From the NCBI RefSeq assembly GCF_041929205.1, contig NZ_JBHFNT010000075.1: a stretch of DNA of 64,000 nucleotides; one strand, 5' to 3'. This document shows positions 25,152-33,226 of this stretch, piece by piece (the first letter of the stretch is position 1; each line of letters begins with the position of its first letter). A program made the position numbers and the translations under genes. The notes below the pieces were generated by a model. That model made no database searches and was not told the origin of the DNA. It saw only the letters and a list, made by a program, of their open reading frames with translations. The stretch comes from Floridanema evergladense (GTDB taxonomy: Bacteria; Cyanobacteriota; Cyanobacteriia; Cyanobacteriales; Aerosakkonemataceae).

Positions 25152-26636
25152 ATGCGAATTCTACTAGTTGAAGATGACGAAAATTTAGCAAAGGCATTGA
25201 CTACCGTTCTCAGTAAACAGAACTATATTTTGGATGTTTCATCTGACGGTGAAATGGGTTGGGAAATGATTAATATCATTTCATACGACTTAGTATTGCT
25301 GGATGTAATGCTACCCAAATTAGATGGAATTAGTTTGTGTCGTCGCTTGCGAGAACACAATCAACAAGTTCCAGTGATGCTGATGACGGCAAGGGATTCA
25401 ATGACAGATAAACTAATAGGATTAGATAGTGGAGCGGATGATTATCTAGTAAAACCATTTGATATCCAAGAATTACTAGCTCGAATTCGTGTTTTATCCC
25501 GTCGATTAACAGAAGAATCAAAAGACATTCTTTCTTGCGGTAGTATTCGTCTCAATGCCCAAATGCGGGAAATTACTTGGAATGGAAAAGTGTTACCATT
25601 CAGTCGGAAAGAGTATTTATTAATAGAGTTGTTTCTGCGCCATCCTTGTCGTGTTTTTAGCCGAACTGATATTGTCGATCATCTTTGGACATTGGATAAA
25701 CTGCCAACTGAGGATACAGTAAAATCTCATATTCGCCGGATTCGCAACAAATTAAAAGAGGTGGGAGCAGAAGATTTAATTGAAACACTTTATGGACATG
25801 GTTATCGAATCAATCCAAGTTTTTTACAAAGTTCGTTAGCTAGTTCTTCTTTGTCTCCTGCTCAAGGTAAAGAGTTAAATGAAGCGATCGTCCAAATTTG
25901 GCAAAATATTCAAGAGGGAGTGTTTCAAAACTTGGAGATTCTGGAAGAAACTATGACAAGTTTGCAATCTAAAATCTCAGATATCAACCAGCTTCAAGCA
26001 GCACAAAAAAGTGCTCATCAGCTTGCAGGTACAGTAGCAACTTTTGGTTTTGAAGCAGCTTCTCATATTGCTAAAGCGATCGAAATTCTCTTACAAAATC
26101 AACCTTTATCAATTAACTTAGATTCGCTCTCCCAATTAGTGAGAAGTTTACGTTTAGAATTAGAACGATCGCCAGTGAATTTTGCTAATCAAGAAACCCA
26201 AACCGATTTTTTAGCTTCTTTGCCGAATTTACCTTTAACTGATAGTGGAGAGATTCGCGTATTGGCGATCGATGATGATGCCACAGTTCTCATTTTACTT
26301 AAACAACTATTGGAAGATGTGGGAATCAAAGTTGCTACATTAGAAAACCCGACGCAAATTTGGCAAGTATTGGAAACTGTGCAACCGAATTTACTAATTT
26401 TAGATATCAATATGCCTAAAATTAGCGGGTTAGAACTATGTCAAAATGTTCGCAATACAGAACAGTGGAGTTGGTTGCCAATTTTAATTCTTACCGTGCA
26501 AACCGATCGCCAAACAGTACAACAAGTATTTGCCTGTGGTGCGGATGATTATCTAACAAAACCGATCGTACCAGAAGAATTGTCTACTCAAGTTATTAAC
26601 CGGATTAGACGCAGCCAAAAACTGACTAAAATTTAA
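25152..26636 (+). CDS. Multi-domain response regulator: REC-wHTH-Hpt-REC
   Basis: A 494-residue protein from ATG 25152 (MRILLVEDDE), with AGGG upstream; a GTG at 25134 adds six residues. Domains in order: REC with phosphoacceptor D51 (LVLLDVMLPK); OmpR-type winged helix about 128-225 (FSRKEYLLIELF, TVKSHIRRIRNKL); an Hpt domain about 240-330 with candidate H289 (SAHQLAGTVATF); and a second REC with D418 (LLILDINMPK). This allows phosphate to pass between receivers through the Hpt histidine. No kinase is adjacent, so its partner may be one of the kinases at 28491 or 29365. Confidence 0.88.
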   Translation: MRILLVEDDENLAKALTTVLSKQNYILDVSSDGEMGWEMINIISYDLVLLDVMLPKLDGISLCRRLREHNQQVPVMLMTARDSMTDKLIGLDSGADDYLVKPFDIQELLARIRVLSRRLTEESKDILSCGSIRLNAQMREITWNGKVLPFSRKEYLLIELFLRHPCRVFSRTDIVDHLWTLDKLPTEDTVKSHIRRIRNKLKEVGAEDLIETLYGHGYRINPSFLQSSLASSSLSPAQGKELNEAIVQIWQNIQEGVFQNLEILEETMTSLQSKISDINQLQAAQKSAHQLAGTVATFGFEAASHIAKAIEILLQNQPLSINLDSLSQLVRSLRLELERSPVNFANQETQTDFLASLPNLPLTDSGEIRVLAIDDDATVLILLKQLLEDVGIKVATLENPTQIWQVLETVQPNLLILDINMPKISGLELCQNVRNTEQWSWLPILILTVQTDRQTVQQVFACGADDYLTKPIVPEELSTQVINRIRRSQKLTKI

Positions 26637-26691
26637 AGATTGTAGGATTTTCTGGAAATTTACTCATATAACCTATTTTGGAGAAACATCA

Positions 26692-27264
26692 ATGTCAATT
26701 CAAGCAAATTCCCTTCCTAATCCAAGTACTAGAGAACACTTTGCCAATCAAATGCGTTTAGTAAGCTGGATTGGTTTTGGTGGTGAACTTACTTTGAGCA
26801 TAGTTAGTTTCATCATCATATTGATAGCAATTGTCGATCCTAACTTTAACATTAATCTTAAATCGGGATTCGGCTTAATTTCTATTAGTTCAGGATTAAT
26901 TGTCTTAGGAATTAGCATCTACTGGCTTTTTCATTATATTCAGATTGCCCAAAAATTACTTTCTCCTAATCCGATCGATCATCGTAGTGCAGACGAAGTT
27001 CGTAACATTCTCCATACTGGAGTTACAATTCATTTTATTGGGCTTTTGCTTACTATACTGGCAGCCCAAATTATTACCACTACTTTAGTACTTAAAGTCT
27101 TAACTATACCTAGTGGAGGAGCAATTTATCAAACTAATCAACTGATTGAACCCTTAGATATATTTGTGGTGCAATCGAGCATTTTAATGATTACCGCTGA
27201 AAGTCTTGGACTGTTCATTACTTTTTGGTTGCTAAAACAAATTCATTTGACAAAAAAAGGTTAA
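26692..27264 (+). CDS. DUF3611 family membrane protein
   Basis: A 190-residue protein with four likely membrane helices (about 30-52, 63-85, 112-135, 160-182). It matches DUF3611, a cyanobacterial and plastid family related to Tic21/PIC1. The N-terminal MRLVSWIGFGGELTLSIVS is characteristic. Tic21-like proteins have been linked to iron transport or protein import in plastids, but bacterial function is not settled. GGAG lies eight bases before the ATG. It is 55 bases after the response regulator and may be cotranscribed. Confidence 0.75.
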   Translation: MSIQANSLPNPSTREHFANQMRLVSWIGFGGELTLSIVSFIIILIAIVDPNFNINLKSGFGLISISSGLIVLGISIYWLFHYIQIAQKLLSPNPIDHRSADEVRNILHTGVTIHFIGLLLTILAAQIITTTLVLKVLTIPSGGAIYQTNQLIEPLDIFVVQSSILMITAESLGLFITFWLLKQIHLTKKG

Positions 27265-27280
27265 TCGCCAAACAAGAAAC

Positions 27281-27320
27281 AGGGAACAGGAGAAAAATTG
27301 ATTCCCTATTCCCTTTCCTT
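27281..27320 (+). terminator. Probable terminator after DUF3611 gene
   Basis: AGGGAACAGG (27281-27290) pairs imperfectly with CCTATTCCCT (27306-27315) and is followed by TTCCTT. It lies 16 bases past the DUF3611 stop. This AGGGAACAGG/TTCCCT type also occurs as a dispersed cyanobacterial hairpin. Confidence 0.4.
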
Positions 27321-27338
27321 GATATTGCCAATACAACT

Positions 27339-27486
27339 TAGACAAAAACAAAATTGTTATTCGTCAAACTACTTGCCTGAGTATCAAGTAACACTGCAAT
27401 ATCCTGACCTAAAATGCGAACTGTCGTGTCTGCGCCTGTTTGTCTGAGTGACAAGTTTCTGAAGCTTAAACCCGTGTTGGCAAAGC
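27339..27486 (-). pseudogene. C-terminal remnant of an exported repeat (RTX-type) protein
   Basis: On the minus strand a frame ending in TAA at 27339-27341 encodes GLSFRNLSLRQTGADT, then RILGQDIAVLLDTQASSL and TNNNFVFV. This is the typical last ~45 residues of cyanobacterial type I-secreted calcium-binding or beta-roll proteins, where a conserved beta-strand end follows the repeats. No start codon, ribosome site or upstream repeats remain. It is a decayed end, not a gene. Confidence 0.5.
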
Positions 27487-27545
27487 CGAGCGCAATTCGG
27501 ACTACTTTTAGTTTTTAGTATGTTCTTTTGCGAAGCGTAAAATTG

Positions 27546-28004
27546 TCACTCGCGTACTACCAAAACAGCGCAATGAGCATGATGTACAACATGATCGGTG
27601 ACGCTTCCTAAAAGCACTCGCTCGATCGCTCCATATCCATGAGAACCAATGACAATTAAATCGCAATTTTCCTGTTGAGCAATATCACAAATGATGTTTT
27701 TGGGTTCACCATATTCTAACCTAGATATAAACTGAACGCCTTTTTCATGGCAAATATTTTCCGCCCATTGGATAGCTGATTTAGTTTGTTTTTCTTCCAA
27801 TTGTACTGCCTCTGTTTCCTCTTGCCAAACAGTTGATGGAGCTTCTCCAAAAACACCAGGTAAAGGAGACATAGAGGGAATAATTACAGGTTCTTCAACT
27901 CCTAAAATTAGGAAAATACTGTCTTGATGATTAATCAAACGGAGTGCTTGCTCCAGAGCTTTGTGGCTGGTTTCAGATTCATCAATAGCAACCAAAATTT
28001 TCAT
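27546..28004 (-). CDS. Universal stress protein, UspA family
   Basis: A 152-residue single-domain UspA protein from ATG 28004, with GGAGG five bases upstream. It begins MKILVAIDESETSHKAL and ends with the ATP-binding signature VIGSHGYGAIERVLLGS, then VTDHVVHHAHCAVLVVR. The G-x2-G-x9-G-S/T pattern is intact, so it should bind ATP. These cytoplasmic proteins modulate stress survival. The gene lies alone on the minus strand beside signalling genes. Confidence 0.88.
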   Translation of the reverse strand: MKILVAIDESETSHKALEQALRLINHQDSIFLILGVEEPVIIPSMSPLPGVFGEAPSTVWQEETEAVQLEEKQTKSAIQWAENICHEKGVQFISRLEYGEPKNIICDIAQQENCDLIVIGSHGYGAIERVLLGSVTDHVVHHAHCAVLVVRE

Positions 28005-28133
28005 CATAACCTCCAAAATAAAAAGAGCTTTCTATGCTTTAACTACGAGCTGCTTCAATAGCGAAATCGAAAATTTTATCACTTTCATAAGTGTTAAATA
28101 CAGACTAACACGATCGGGATATTCAACGAGTCT

Positions 28134-28337
28134 TTAGGGAGCATTTTTTAGTTCTTTGCAAACGTCAGATGCTTTATCTTGGGACGGAGCAAAGGGGCTG
28201 GAGCAGTTAAACCATTTGACTACACCAATGTCAACAAATAGAGTAACACCTAAAAAGGCAATAAGTAAAGCTGCCAGGGATAGAATAATTTTTCTTTGAT
28301 TAGTCACTAGTTTAGCTCCTGCAATTAGCGAAATCAT
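28134..28337 (-). CDS. Small single-pass membrane protein
   Basis: A 67-residue protein with AGAGG just before the ATG. A positively charged segment (TNQRKI) precedes one hydrophobic helix (about 17-40), and the tail carries two cysteines (FNCSSPF and DVCKEL) that would lie outside and could form a disulfide. It is not recognised. It sits 117 bases beyond the uspA start on the same strand. It may instead be a shadow frame, but the K-R-then-helix-then-Cys architecture is protein-like. Confidence 0.45.
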   Translation of the reverse strand: MISLIAGAKLVTNQRKIILSLAALLIAFLGVTLFVDIGVVKWFNCSSPFAPSQDKASDVCKELKNAP

Positions 28338-28490
28338 CTGCCTCTGATTTCCACTTCAAATTAATTCATGGTACGACCAAAAAGTGACAAAGTGGTGAAA
28401 CTTTGTTTTCTGGGTAATTGTAAGTATTTTTTTCACTTTGTTTACACTTTTTCGGCATAAAATTTAAGTAAGCATTATATTAGGTTGTCA

Positions 28491-29273
28491 ATGAAAACTT
28501 ATGATTATCAAAATGGGCAAAAGATGATAAATCCTTCTGGAGATGAGATCGAGCGACTATTCTCCGTACTTAGTCATGAATTGCGTACTCCGATCACTTC
28601 TCTACAAGCGGCGCTCGACCTATTACAAATGTATCAACAGGAGGAGCAATCATCGGAAGTACAAGCACTCTTAACCTTAGCTACTGATAATACCGATCGC
28701 TTAACCCAAATTATTGAAAACATCTTAGATTGGTATGAAATTACTCATAAAACAGATATTATGTTTAAGCAGCCCATAGATGGGGCAATCCTAATTAAGT
28801 GTGTTGTGGATAAATTACAACCTCTGGCAATTCAGCAACGAGTTCAAATTTATCTAGATATTCCTAAATCTATTCCTTTAAATGTAGATAATTATTATTT
28901 GAGTCGGGCTTTATCCTATCTTCTCCGTAATGCGATTAAGTTCTCTGGGTCCGATCGCCAAGTTTGGTTAACTGCAACAGTGGTGCAAACTTTAGATTCC
29001 GCTATACGGGCGACTCATGAATTGCCCTTTACTTTACCCTACGTGCTGATTACTGTTAAAGACCAAGGTGCGGGAATTCCTGAAACTGCCTTAAAGCAAA
29101 TCTTTGAACCCTTTCAGCAAGTTGACTCTTCAGATACTCGTCATTATGGAGGATTGGGATTAGAACTGGCAATCTGCGATCGCATCATTCAACAGCACCA
29201 AGGCAAAATTTGGGCTGAAAGTACATTAGGAGATGGCAGTACTTTTTATGTGGCCCTACCTATTAAAAAATAG
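28491..29273 (+). CDS. Sensorless histidine kinase
   Basis: A 260-residue kinase from ATG 28491 (TTAGG six bases upstream). It consists of only HisKA (H29, SHELRTPITSLQAAL) and HATPase. N box LLRNAIKFSG and G1 box KDQGAGIP are normal; the G2 box reads GGLGLELAI, where the usual GTGLGLAI has a second glycine. There is no input or membrane domain, so it must be driven by a partner protein. It lies 91 bases before the four-PAS kinase on the same strand. Confidence 0.85.
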   Translation: MKTYDYQNGQKMINPSGDEIERLFSVLSHELRTPITSLQAALDLLQMYQQEEQSSEVQALLTLATDNTDRLTQIIENILDWYEITHKTDIMFKQPIDGAILIKCVVDKLQPLAIQQRVQIYLDIPKSIPLNVDNYYLSRALSYLLRNAIKFSGSDRQVWLTATVVQTLDSAIRATHELPFTLPYVLITVKDQGAGIPETALKQIFEPFQQVDSSDTRHYGGLGLELAICDRIIQQHQGKIWAESTLGDGSTFYVALPIKK

Positions 29274-29364
29274 CGGGTTTTGGCATCTACCCTAAGATAG
29301 AAGTTAATTACCTCTTAAGTTTTATGCCATAAGATAGATAGGGAGTGCAAACAGGAGAGCCAGA

Positions 29365-32034
29365 GTGGACGATCGCAATAAAACAAAAGAGGAACTAATA
29401 CGAGAATTGCAGGCACTACGAGCCGAGGTGGAGCTTCTCAAAGGGAACTCTTCAACCTGTGATTTACCTGTTAGTTGGCTCCCTTTGCATAATGCGAAAG
29501 TCGATCGCTCCTCAACTGTGGCTGTCAAAACTCCGCTTTTAAAGACGAGGAAGAAGGGAAATTTGACCCTACAGGCAAAAGAAATCGGGAACGAGATCTG
29601 GCAATACAATTTAAGGAAGTACCAACAACAGCAAGAACTCATTCAATCAGAGCAATTATTCACTGGATTTTTTAGTGGCGCAACAAAGTCTCATGTGGGA
29701 TTATTCATTGTTGACACAAAGTTGCAGTTCCTTCACATTAATCAAACCCTAGCAGATATCAACGGATATTCTATTGAATTCCACTTAGGTAAATTGTTAC
29801 CCACTTTGTTACCAGAACTTGCTCCGACCTTAACTCCTTTATTCCAGGCTTTAATTGAAAGAAAGCAATCAAGCGCAAATTTGGAAGTATCAGGTTATGT
29901 ACCCAGTCAGCTGGGAGTTTTACGCCATTGGTTAGCCTCCTATTTTCCCATTTTCAGCCCAACAGGTGATTTGATGGCGATCGGGGGCATGGTGCTGGAA
30001 ATCACAGAGTATAAACAAGCGATCGAAGCATTGCGCCAAAATGAATTTAATCTGCGTACTGCACAACGAATTGCTCATGTGGGAAGTTGGCATTGGGATT
30101 GCGTACAAAAAACTGTCATCTGGTCTGAAGAGATGTATCGGATTCATGGATGCGACCCTAATCAACCTCCACCTCAAAAAAAAGAACTGGAACCTTACAT
30201 CCATCCAGAGGACTTTGCTCACTATCAGCAGTTAACCGATCGAGCCTTAGCTGGATACTCCTTTGAAGTCGATCTACGCATCATTCGCCCCGATGGAGAA
30301 ATTCGCTACATTGAAGCGCGAGGAGAACCGGGAGTTTTCAACGAACAGGGAGAATTGTTGCATTTGTATGGCACGGTGTTGGATGTCACCGATCGCAAAC
30401 GAGTAGAACAGGCATTACGTAAAAGTGAATTTGCCCTGCGAGAAGCCCAAAGAATTGCTCATGTGGGCAGCTGGCAATGGGAAGAAGGAAGGAAAGTTTC
30501 CTGGTCTGAAGAAATTTATCGCATTCACGGACTCGATCCCAACAGTTCCGTGCCCGATCTGGACAAGATGAGTAAATACATTCATCCAGATGATTTAGAA
30601 ATTCAGCAAGCAATGCACAACGCATCAGTAAGGGGTGAACCTTATGAATTTGATTTGCGAATTATCCGTCCAGATGGAGAAGTTCGCTATGTCGAAGCTA
30701 GAGCAGAACCTGGGATTTTTAATGAACGAGGGGAGTTGATTTGGTTATTTGGTACGGTGTTGGATGTGACCGATCGCAAACGAGTAGAAGCGCAACTGCG
30801 CCAAAGCGAAGCAAATTTAGCCAGAGCACAAAAAATTGCCCATATCGGTAGTTGGGAGTATGACATTGCCAGCCAAACTTGCACTTGGTCAGAGGAATTG
30901 TACCGCATTCATCAACTCGATCCGAGTAAACCTCCGCCAGTGGGTGAACAGATGGATTGCTTGATTCATCCTGATGATTTATGGATCGATCGACAACTAG
31001 TGAAAGCTCCTCTATTAGCTGGAAAACCTTGTGAAGCAGATTTGCGGATCGTGCGACAGGATGGCGAAATACGAGATATTGAAATTCGGGGCGAGCCAAC
31101 TTTTGACTCGCGAGGACAAGTAACAGGTTGGGTAGGAACGGTAATGGATATTACCGAACAGCGTAAATTAGAACGTCTCAAACATGAATTTATTTCTATT
31201 GTTAGTCATGAACTGCGAACTCCCCTCACCTCTATGCAGGTTGCTTTAAGTTTGCTCGATCAACAATTGGTCGATCCAACATCGGAAGACGGACAAGGAA
31301 TGATTCACGTTGCCACAGAAGGAGTCGATCGCCTAGTGCGTTTGGTAAATGATATTCTCGATTTAGAACGGCTTGACTCTGGTAAGATTTGCATTGAAAA
31401 ACAGCTTTGTTATCCCGCCGATCTGATTCAAAGTGCGATCGACCAAATGAAAAATTTGGCAAATAAATCAAATATCAAATTTGAGGTGTCTGTAGTACCT
31501 TGTCCAGTTCAGGCTGACCCCGATCGCCTGATCCAAGTTCTTACCAATCTACTCAGTAATGCAATTCGCTTTTCTCCAGTGGATTCAACTATTCAAATTC
31601 ATGTAGAAAGATGTTCTGAGTCTGTGCAAAATGTATCTTTAGGGGATAGGGGTCAGGGGTTAGGGGCTAGGGATTCTTTAGGGGATGGGGGTCAGGTGTT
31701 AGGGGATAGGGAAGAGTCTTTCTCCCCAACACCTACCCCCCAACCCCCAACCCCTTCCTCTTCCTCTTCCCCAACCCCCACCCCCCAACACCTAACCCCT
31801 TCTTCGTTCTTGCAGTTTATGGTTAAGGATCGGGGGCGTGGCATTCCTAGCGATCGGTTAGAAAAGATTTTTGAGCGATTTCAGCAAGTAGATACCTCTG
31901 ACTCCCGTGAGAAAGGCGGAACTGGATTAGGATTAGCGATTTGCCGGACTATCATTGTGCAGCATGGAGGAAAAATTTGGGCAGAAAGCATTTTAGCCAA
32001 AGGCAGCAGTTTTTATTTCACTTTACCGATTTGA
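29365..32034 (+). CDS. Four-PAS histidine kinase with repeat-coded insert
   Basis: An 889-residue soluble kinase starting at GTG 29365 (GGAG eight bases upstream). An N-terminal coiled coil (EELIRELQALRAEVELLKG) is followed by four PAS/PAC units at about 100-215, 225-345, 350-465 and 475-595; PAS2 to PAS4 are related by duplication (each has a HVGSW/HIGSWE-type start). HisKA follows with H615 (SHELRTPLTSMQVAL). The HATPase begins near 700; N box LLSNAIRFSP. Residues about 758-814 are a Gly/Asp then Pro/Thr/Ser-rich insert coded by a dispersed repeat, before KDRGRGIP and the normal GTGLGLAI. It is followed 14 bases later by a receiver gene. Confidence 0.88.
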   Translation: MDDRNKTKEELIRELQALRAEVELLKGNSSTCDLPVSWLPLHNAKVDRSSTVAVKTPLLKTRKKGNLTLQAKEIGNEIWQYNLRKYQQQQELIQSEQLFTGFFSGATKSHVGLFIVDTKLQFLHINQTLADINGYSIEFHLGKLLPTLLPELAPTLTPLFQALIERKQSSANLEVSGYVPSQLGVLRHWLASYFPIFSPTGDLMAIGGMVLEITEYKQAIEALRQNEFNLRTAQRIAHVGSWHWDCVQKTVIWSEEMYRIHGCDPNQPPPQKKELEPYIHPEDFAHYQQLTDRALAGYSFEVDLRIIRPDGEIRYIEARGEPGVFNEQGELLHLYGTVLDVTDRKRVEQALRKSEFALREAQRIAHVGSWQWEEGRKVSWSEEIYRIHGLDPNSSVPDLDKMSKYIHPDDLEIQQAMHNASVRGEPYEFDLRIIRPDGEVRYVEARAEPGIFNERGELIWLFGTVLDVTDRKRVEAQLRQSEANLARAQKIAHIGSWEYDIASQTCTWSEELYRIHQLDPSKPPPVGEQMDCLIHPDDLWIDRQLVKAPLLAGKPCEADLRIVRQDGEIRDIEIRGEPTFDSRGQVTGWVGTVMDITEQRKLERLKHEFISIVSHELRTPLTSMQVALSLLDQQLVDPTSEDGQGMIHVATEGVDRLVRLVNDILDLERLDSGKICIEKQLCYPADLIQSAIDQMKNLANKSNIKFEVSVVPCPVQADPDRLIQVLTNLLSNAIRFSPVDSTIQIHVERCSESVQNVSLGDRGQGLGARDSLGDGGQVLGDREESFSPTPTPQPPTPSSSSSPTPTPQHLTPSSFLQFMVKDRGRGIPSDRLEKIFERFQQVDTSDSREKGGTGLGLAICRTIIVQHGGKIWAESILAKGSSFYFTLPI
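31636..31806. repeat. GGGGTTAGG-type palindromic repeat inside a kinase gene
   Basis: The left part has AGGGGATAGGGGTCAGGGGT-type units on the plus strand, and the right part has the complement (CCCCAACACCTA, CAACACCTAACCCCTTC). Together they form an imperfect inverted repeat of about 170 bases. The same family is found intergenic around 35285-35500. Its length is a multiple of three (171) and its plus-strand frame has no stop codon. Confidence 0.75.
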
Positions 32035-32047
32035 GGGGGCGGACGCG

Positions 32048-32428
32048 ATGGCAAAGAAACGTATCCTATTAATTGATGATGAACCAGGGATTCGTCAAGT
32101 AATCCCAGTTGCATTTCGAGTAATTGCTTCCTGGGAGGCAATAGTTGCAGATTCCTGTCACACAGGGATTGCTCTTGCGGAAGCTGAACAACCAGATGCC
32201 ATTTTACTGGATGTGATGATGCCGGAAATAGATGGTATCACTGCTTTTCATCAAATGCAAGCAATTCCTGCGATTAAGTCTATTCCGATTATTTTACTGA
32301 CTGCAAAAGCACAAGCAAGCGATCGGCAAAGGTTTGCTCAATTAGCGATCGCTGGAGTTATTACTAAACCTTTCAAAGCACCTGATTTAGTCAATCAAAT
32401 TCGACTTATTCTCAACTGGAATGATTAA
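32048..32428 (+). CDS. Single-domain response regulator (REC)
   Basis: A 126-residue CheY-like receiver. Acidic pair LIDDEPG, phosphoacceptor D55 (ILLDVMMPEIDG), threonine in LLTAKA and lysine in TKPFKAP are all in place. No output domain, so it passes phosphate on or acts by contact. It lies 14 bases after the four-PAS kinase and is surely its cognate partner in the same transcript. Confidence 0.9.
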   Translation: MAKKRILLIDDEPGIRQVIPVAFRVIASWEAIVADSCHTGIALAEAEQPDAILLDVMMPEIDGITAFHQMQAIPAIKSIPIILLTAKAQASDRQRFAQLAIAGVITKPFKAPDLVNQIRLILNWND

Positions 32429-32749
32429 TTGTAAACGATCGGCGGTCGGGTGCAGAAGCCGATCAGCATTGCTGACCGTAATGACAGGTAACGACTCTGA
32501 AGTGTTTTCTTCACGCATGACCTGTTCCAGTGAATCCTTCCCTTTCATGCTGCGATTAGCAGTCAGCAAAATCATCTGATTTTCTTGAGCAAGTCGCCAA
32601 ACTACCCTGTCATCGCTATCAGTCGATAAATTTATATCGTCAAATGTGACAAACTGAATCGGGACAATATCCAACCAACCTTGCGATGCGATCGCACCAA
32701 AGAAAACCAAAGCATGACCTTTGAGATTTTGATCGATCAAAAAAATCAT
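32387..32749 (-). CDS. DUF5615/PIN-like toxin candidate
   Basis: A 120-residue protein of the PIN-like DUF5615 group often mislabelled ACP S-malonyltransferase in cyanobacteria. It starts MIFLIDQNLKGHALV, has DDRVVWRLAQENQMILLT in the middle and acidic residues fitting a PIN-like site. Its ATG overlaps the DUF433 stop by four bases, the usual layout of these two-gene modules. Its 3' end overlaps the convergent REC gene by 42 bases. Toxin activity is inferred from pairing only. Confidence 0.7.
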   Translation of the reverse strand: MIFLIDQNLKGHALVFFGAIASQGWLDIVPIQFVTFDDINLSTDSDDRVVWRLAQENQMILLTANRSMKGKDSLEQVMREENTSESLPVITVSNADRLLHPTADRLQLIIPVENKSNLID

Positions 32750-33126
32750 ACTTTAGACTCACGCTTTGCCTTAGCCGCTCGAAGCTTTTCCCAAGCAGCT
32801 TCAGTTCCAGGCTTGGGTGGTTTTGCTGCACTTCGCGCAACTCGGTCACGATTTTGCTCCTCGTAGTATTGTTGGAGTTCTTCAGCTTCTTGGAGAACTT
32901 GCTGGTACTCAGCTTCTACCTCTGTATAATGAGCTTCAATATAAGTCAGGGCAGCATTAATTTGCTCCTCAGTAAGATCAAATAATCCCTGAATAAACTT
33001 GGGCGGATATTGCGCCGTCACGTAGTCCATCACATCGTAGAGAGTGATGCGTGTACCTGCGATCGTTAATCCACGCTCTGTACGAATAATCGGTGGTCGC
33101 TCATTAGATACTGAAGTCATAGCCAT
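32746..33126 (-). CDS. DUF433 antitoxin-like protein
   Basis: A 126-residue protein. The N-terminal 75 residues are DUF433: ERGLTIAGTRITLYDVMDYV and FDLTEEQINAALTYIEAHY, a compact HTH. The C terminus is a Lys/Glu-rich helix (about 75-126) not present in shorter members. DUF433 proteins pair with PIN-like DUF5615 proteins and are probably DNA-binding antitoxins that also autoregulate. It is first in the operon and overlaps its partner by ATGA. Confidence 0.78.
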   Translation of the reverse strand: MAMTSVSNERPPIIRTERGLTIAGTRITLYDVMDYVTAQYPPKFIQGLFDLTEEQINAALTYIEAHYTEVEAEYQQVLQEAEELQQYYEEQNRDRVARSAAKPPKPGTEAAWEKLRAAKAKRESKV

Positions 33127-33226
33127 AGCTTTTGAATGCTATTTTATTCTACTTCAGAGAACCGCCTCCGTTATGGGGTTCATTAAGCACATCTTCATAG
33201 AGAATTGGGATAAGAACTTTGAGAAA

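Noticed and set aside
29932..30222. Minus-strand frames of 60-130 codons antisense to the kinase genes.
   Set aside because: They mirror the codon pattern of strongly supported plus-strand domains and have no ribosome sites or recognisable products.
31636..31806. Frameshift or assembly error in the four-PAS kinase.
   Set aside because: The insert is in frame, has no stop and is a clear repeat; downstream motifs are intact.
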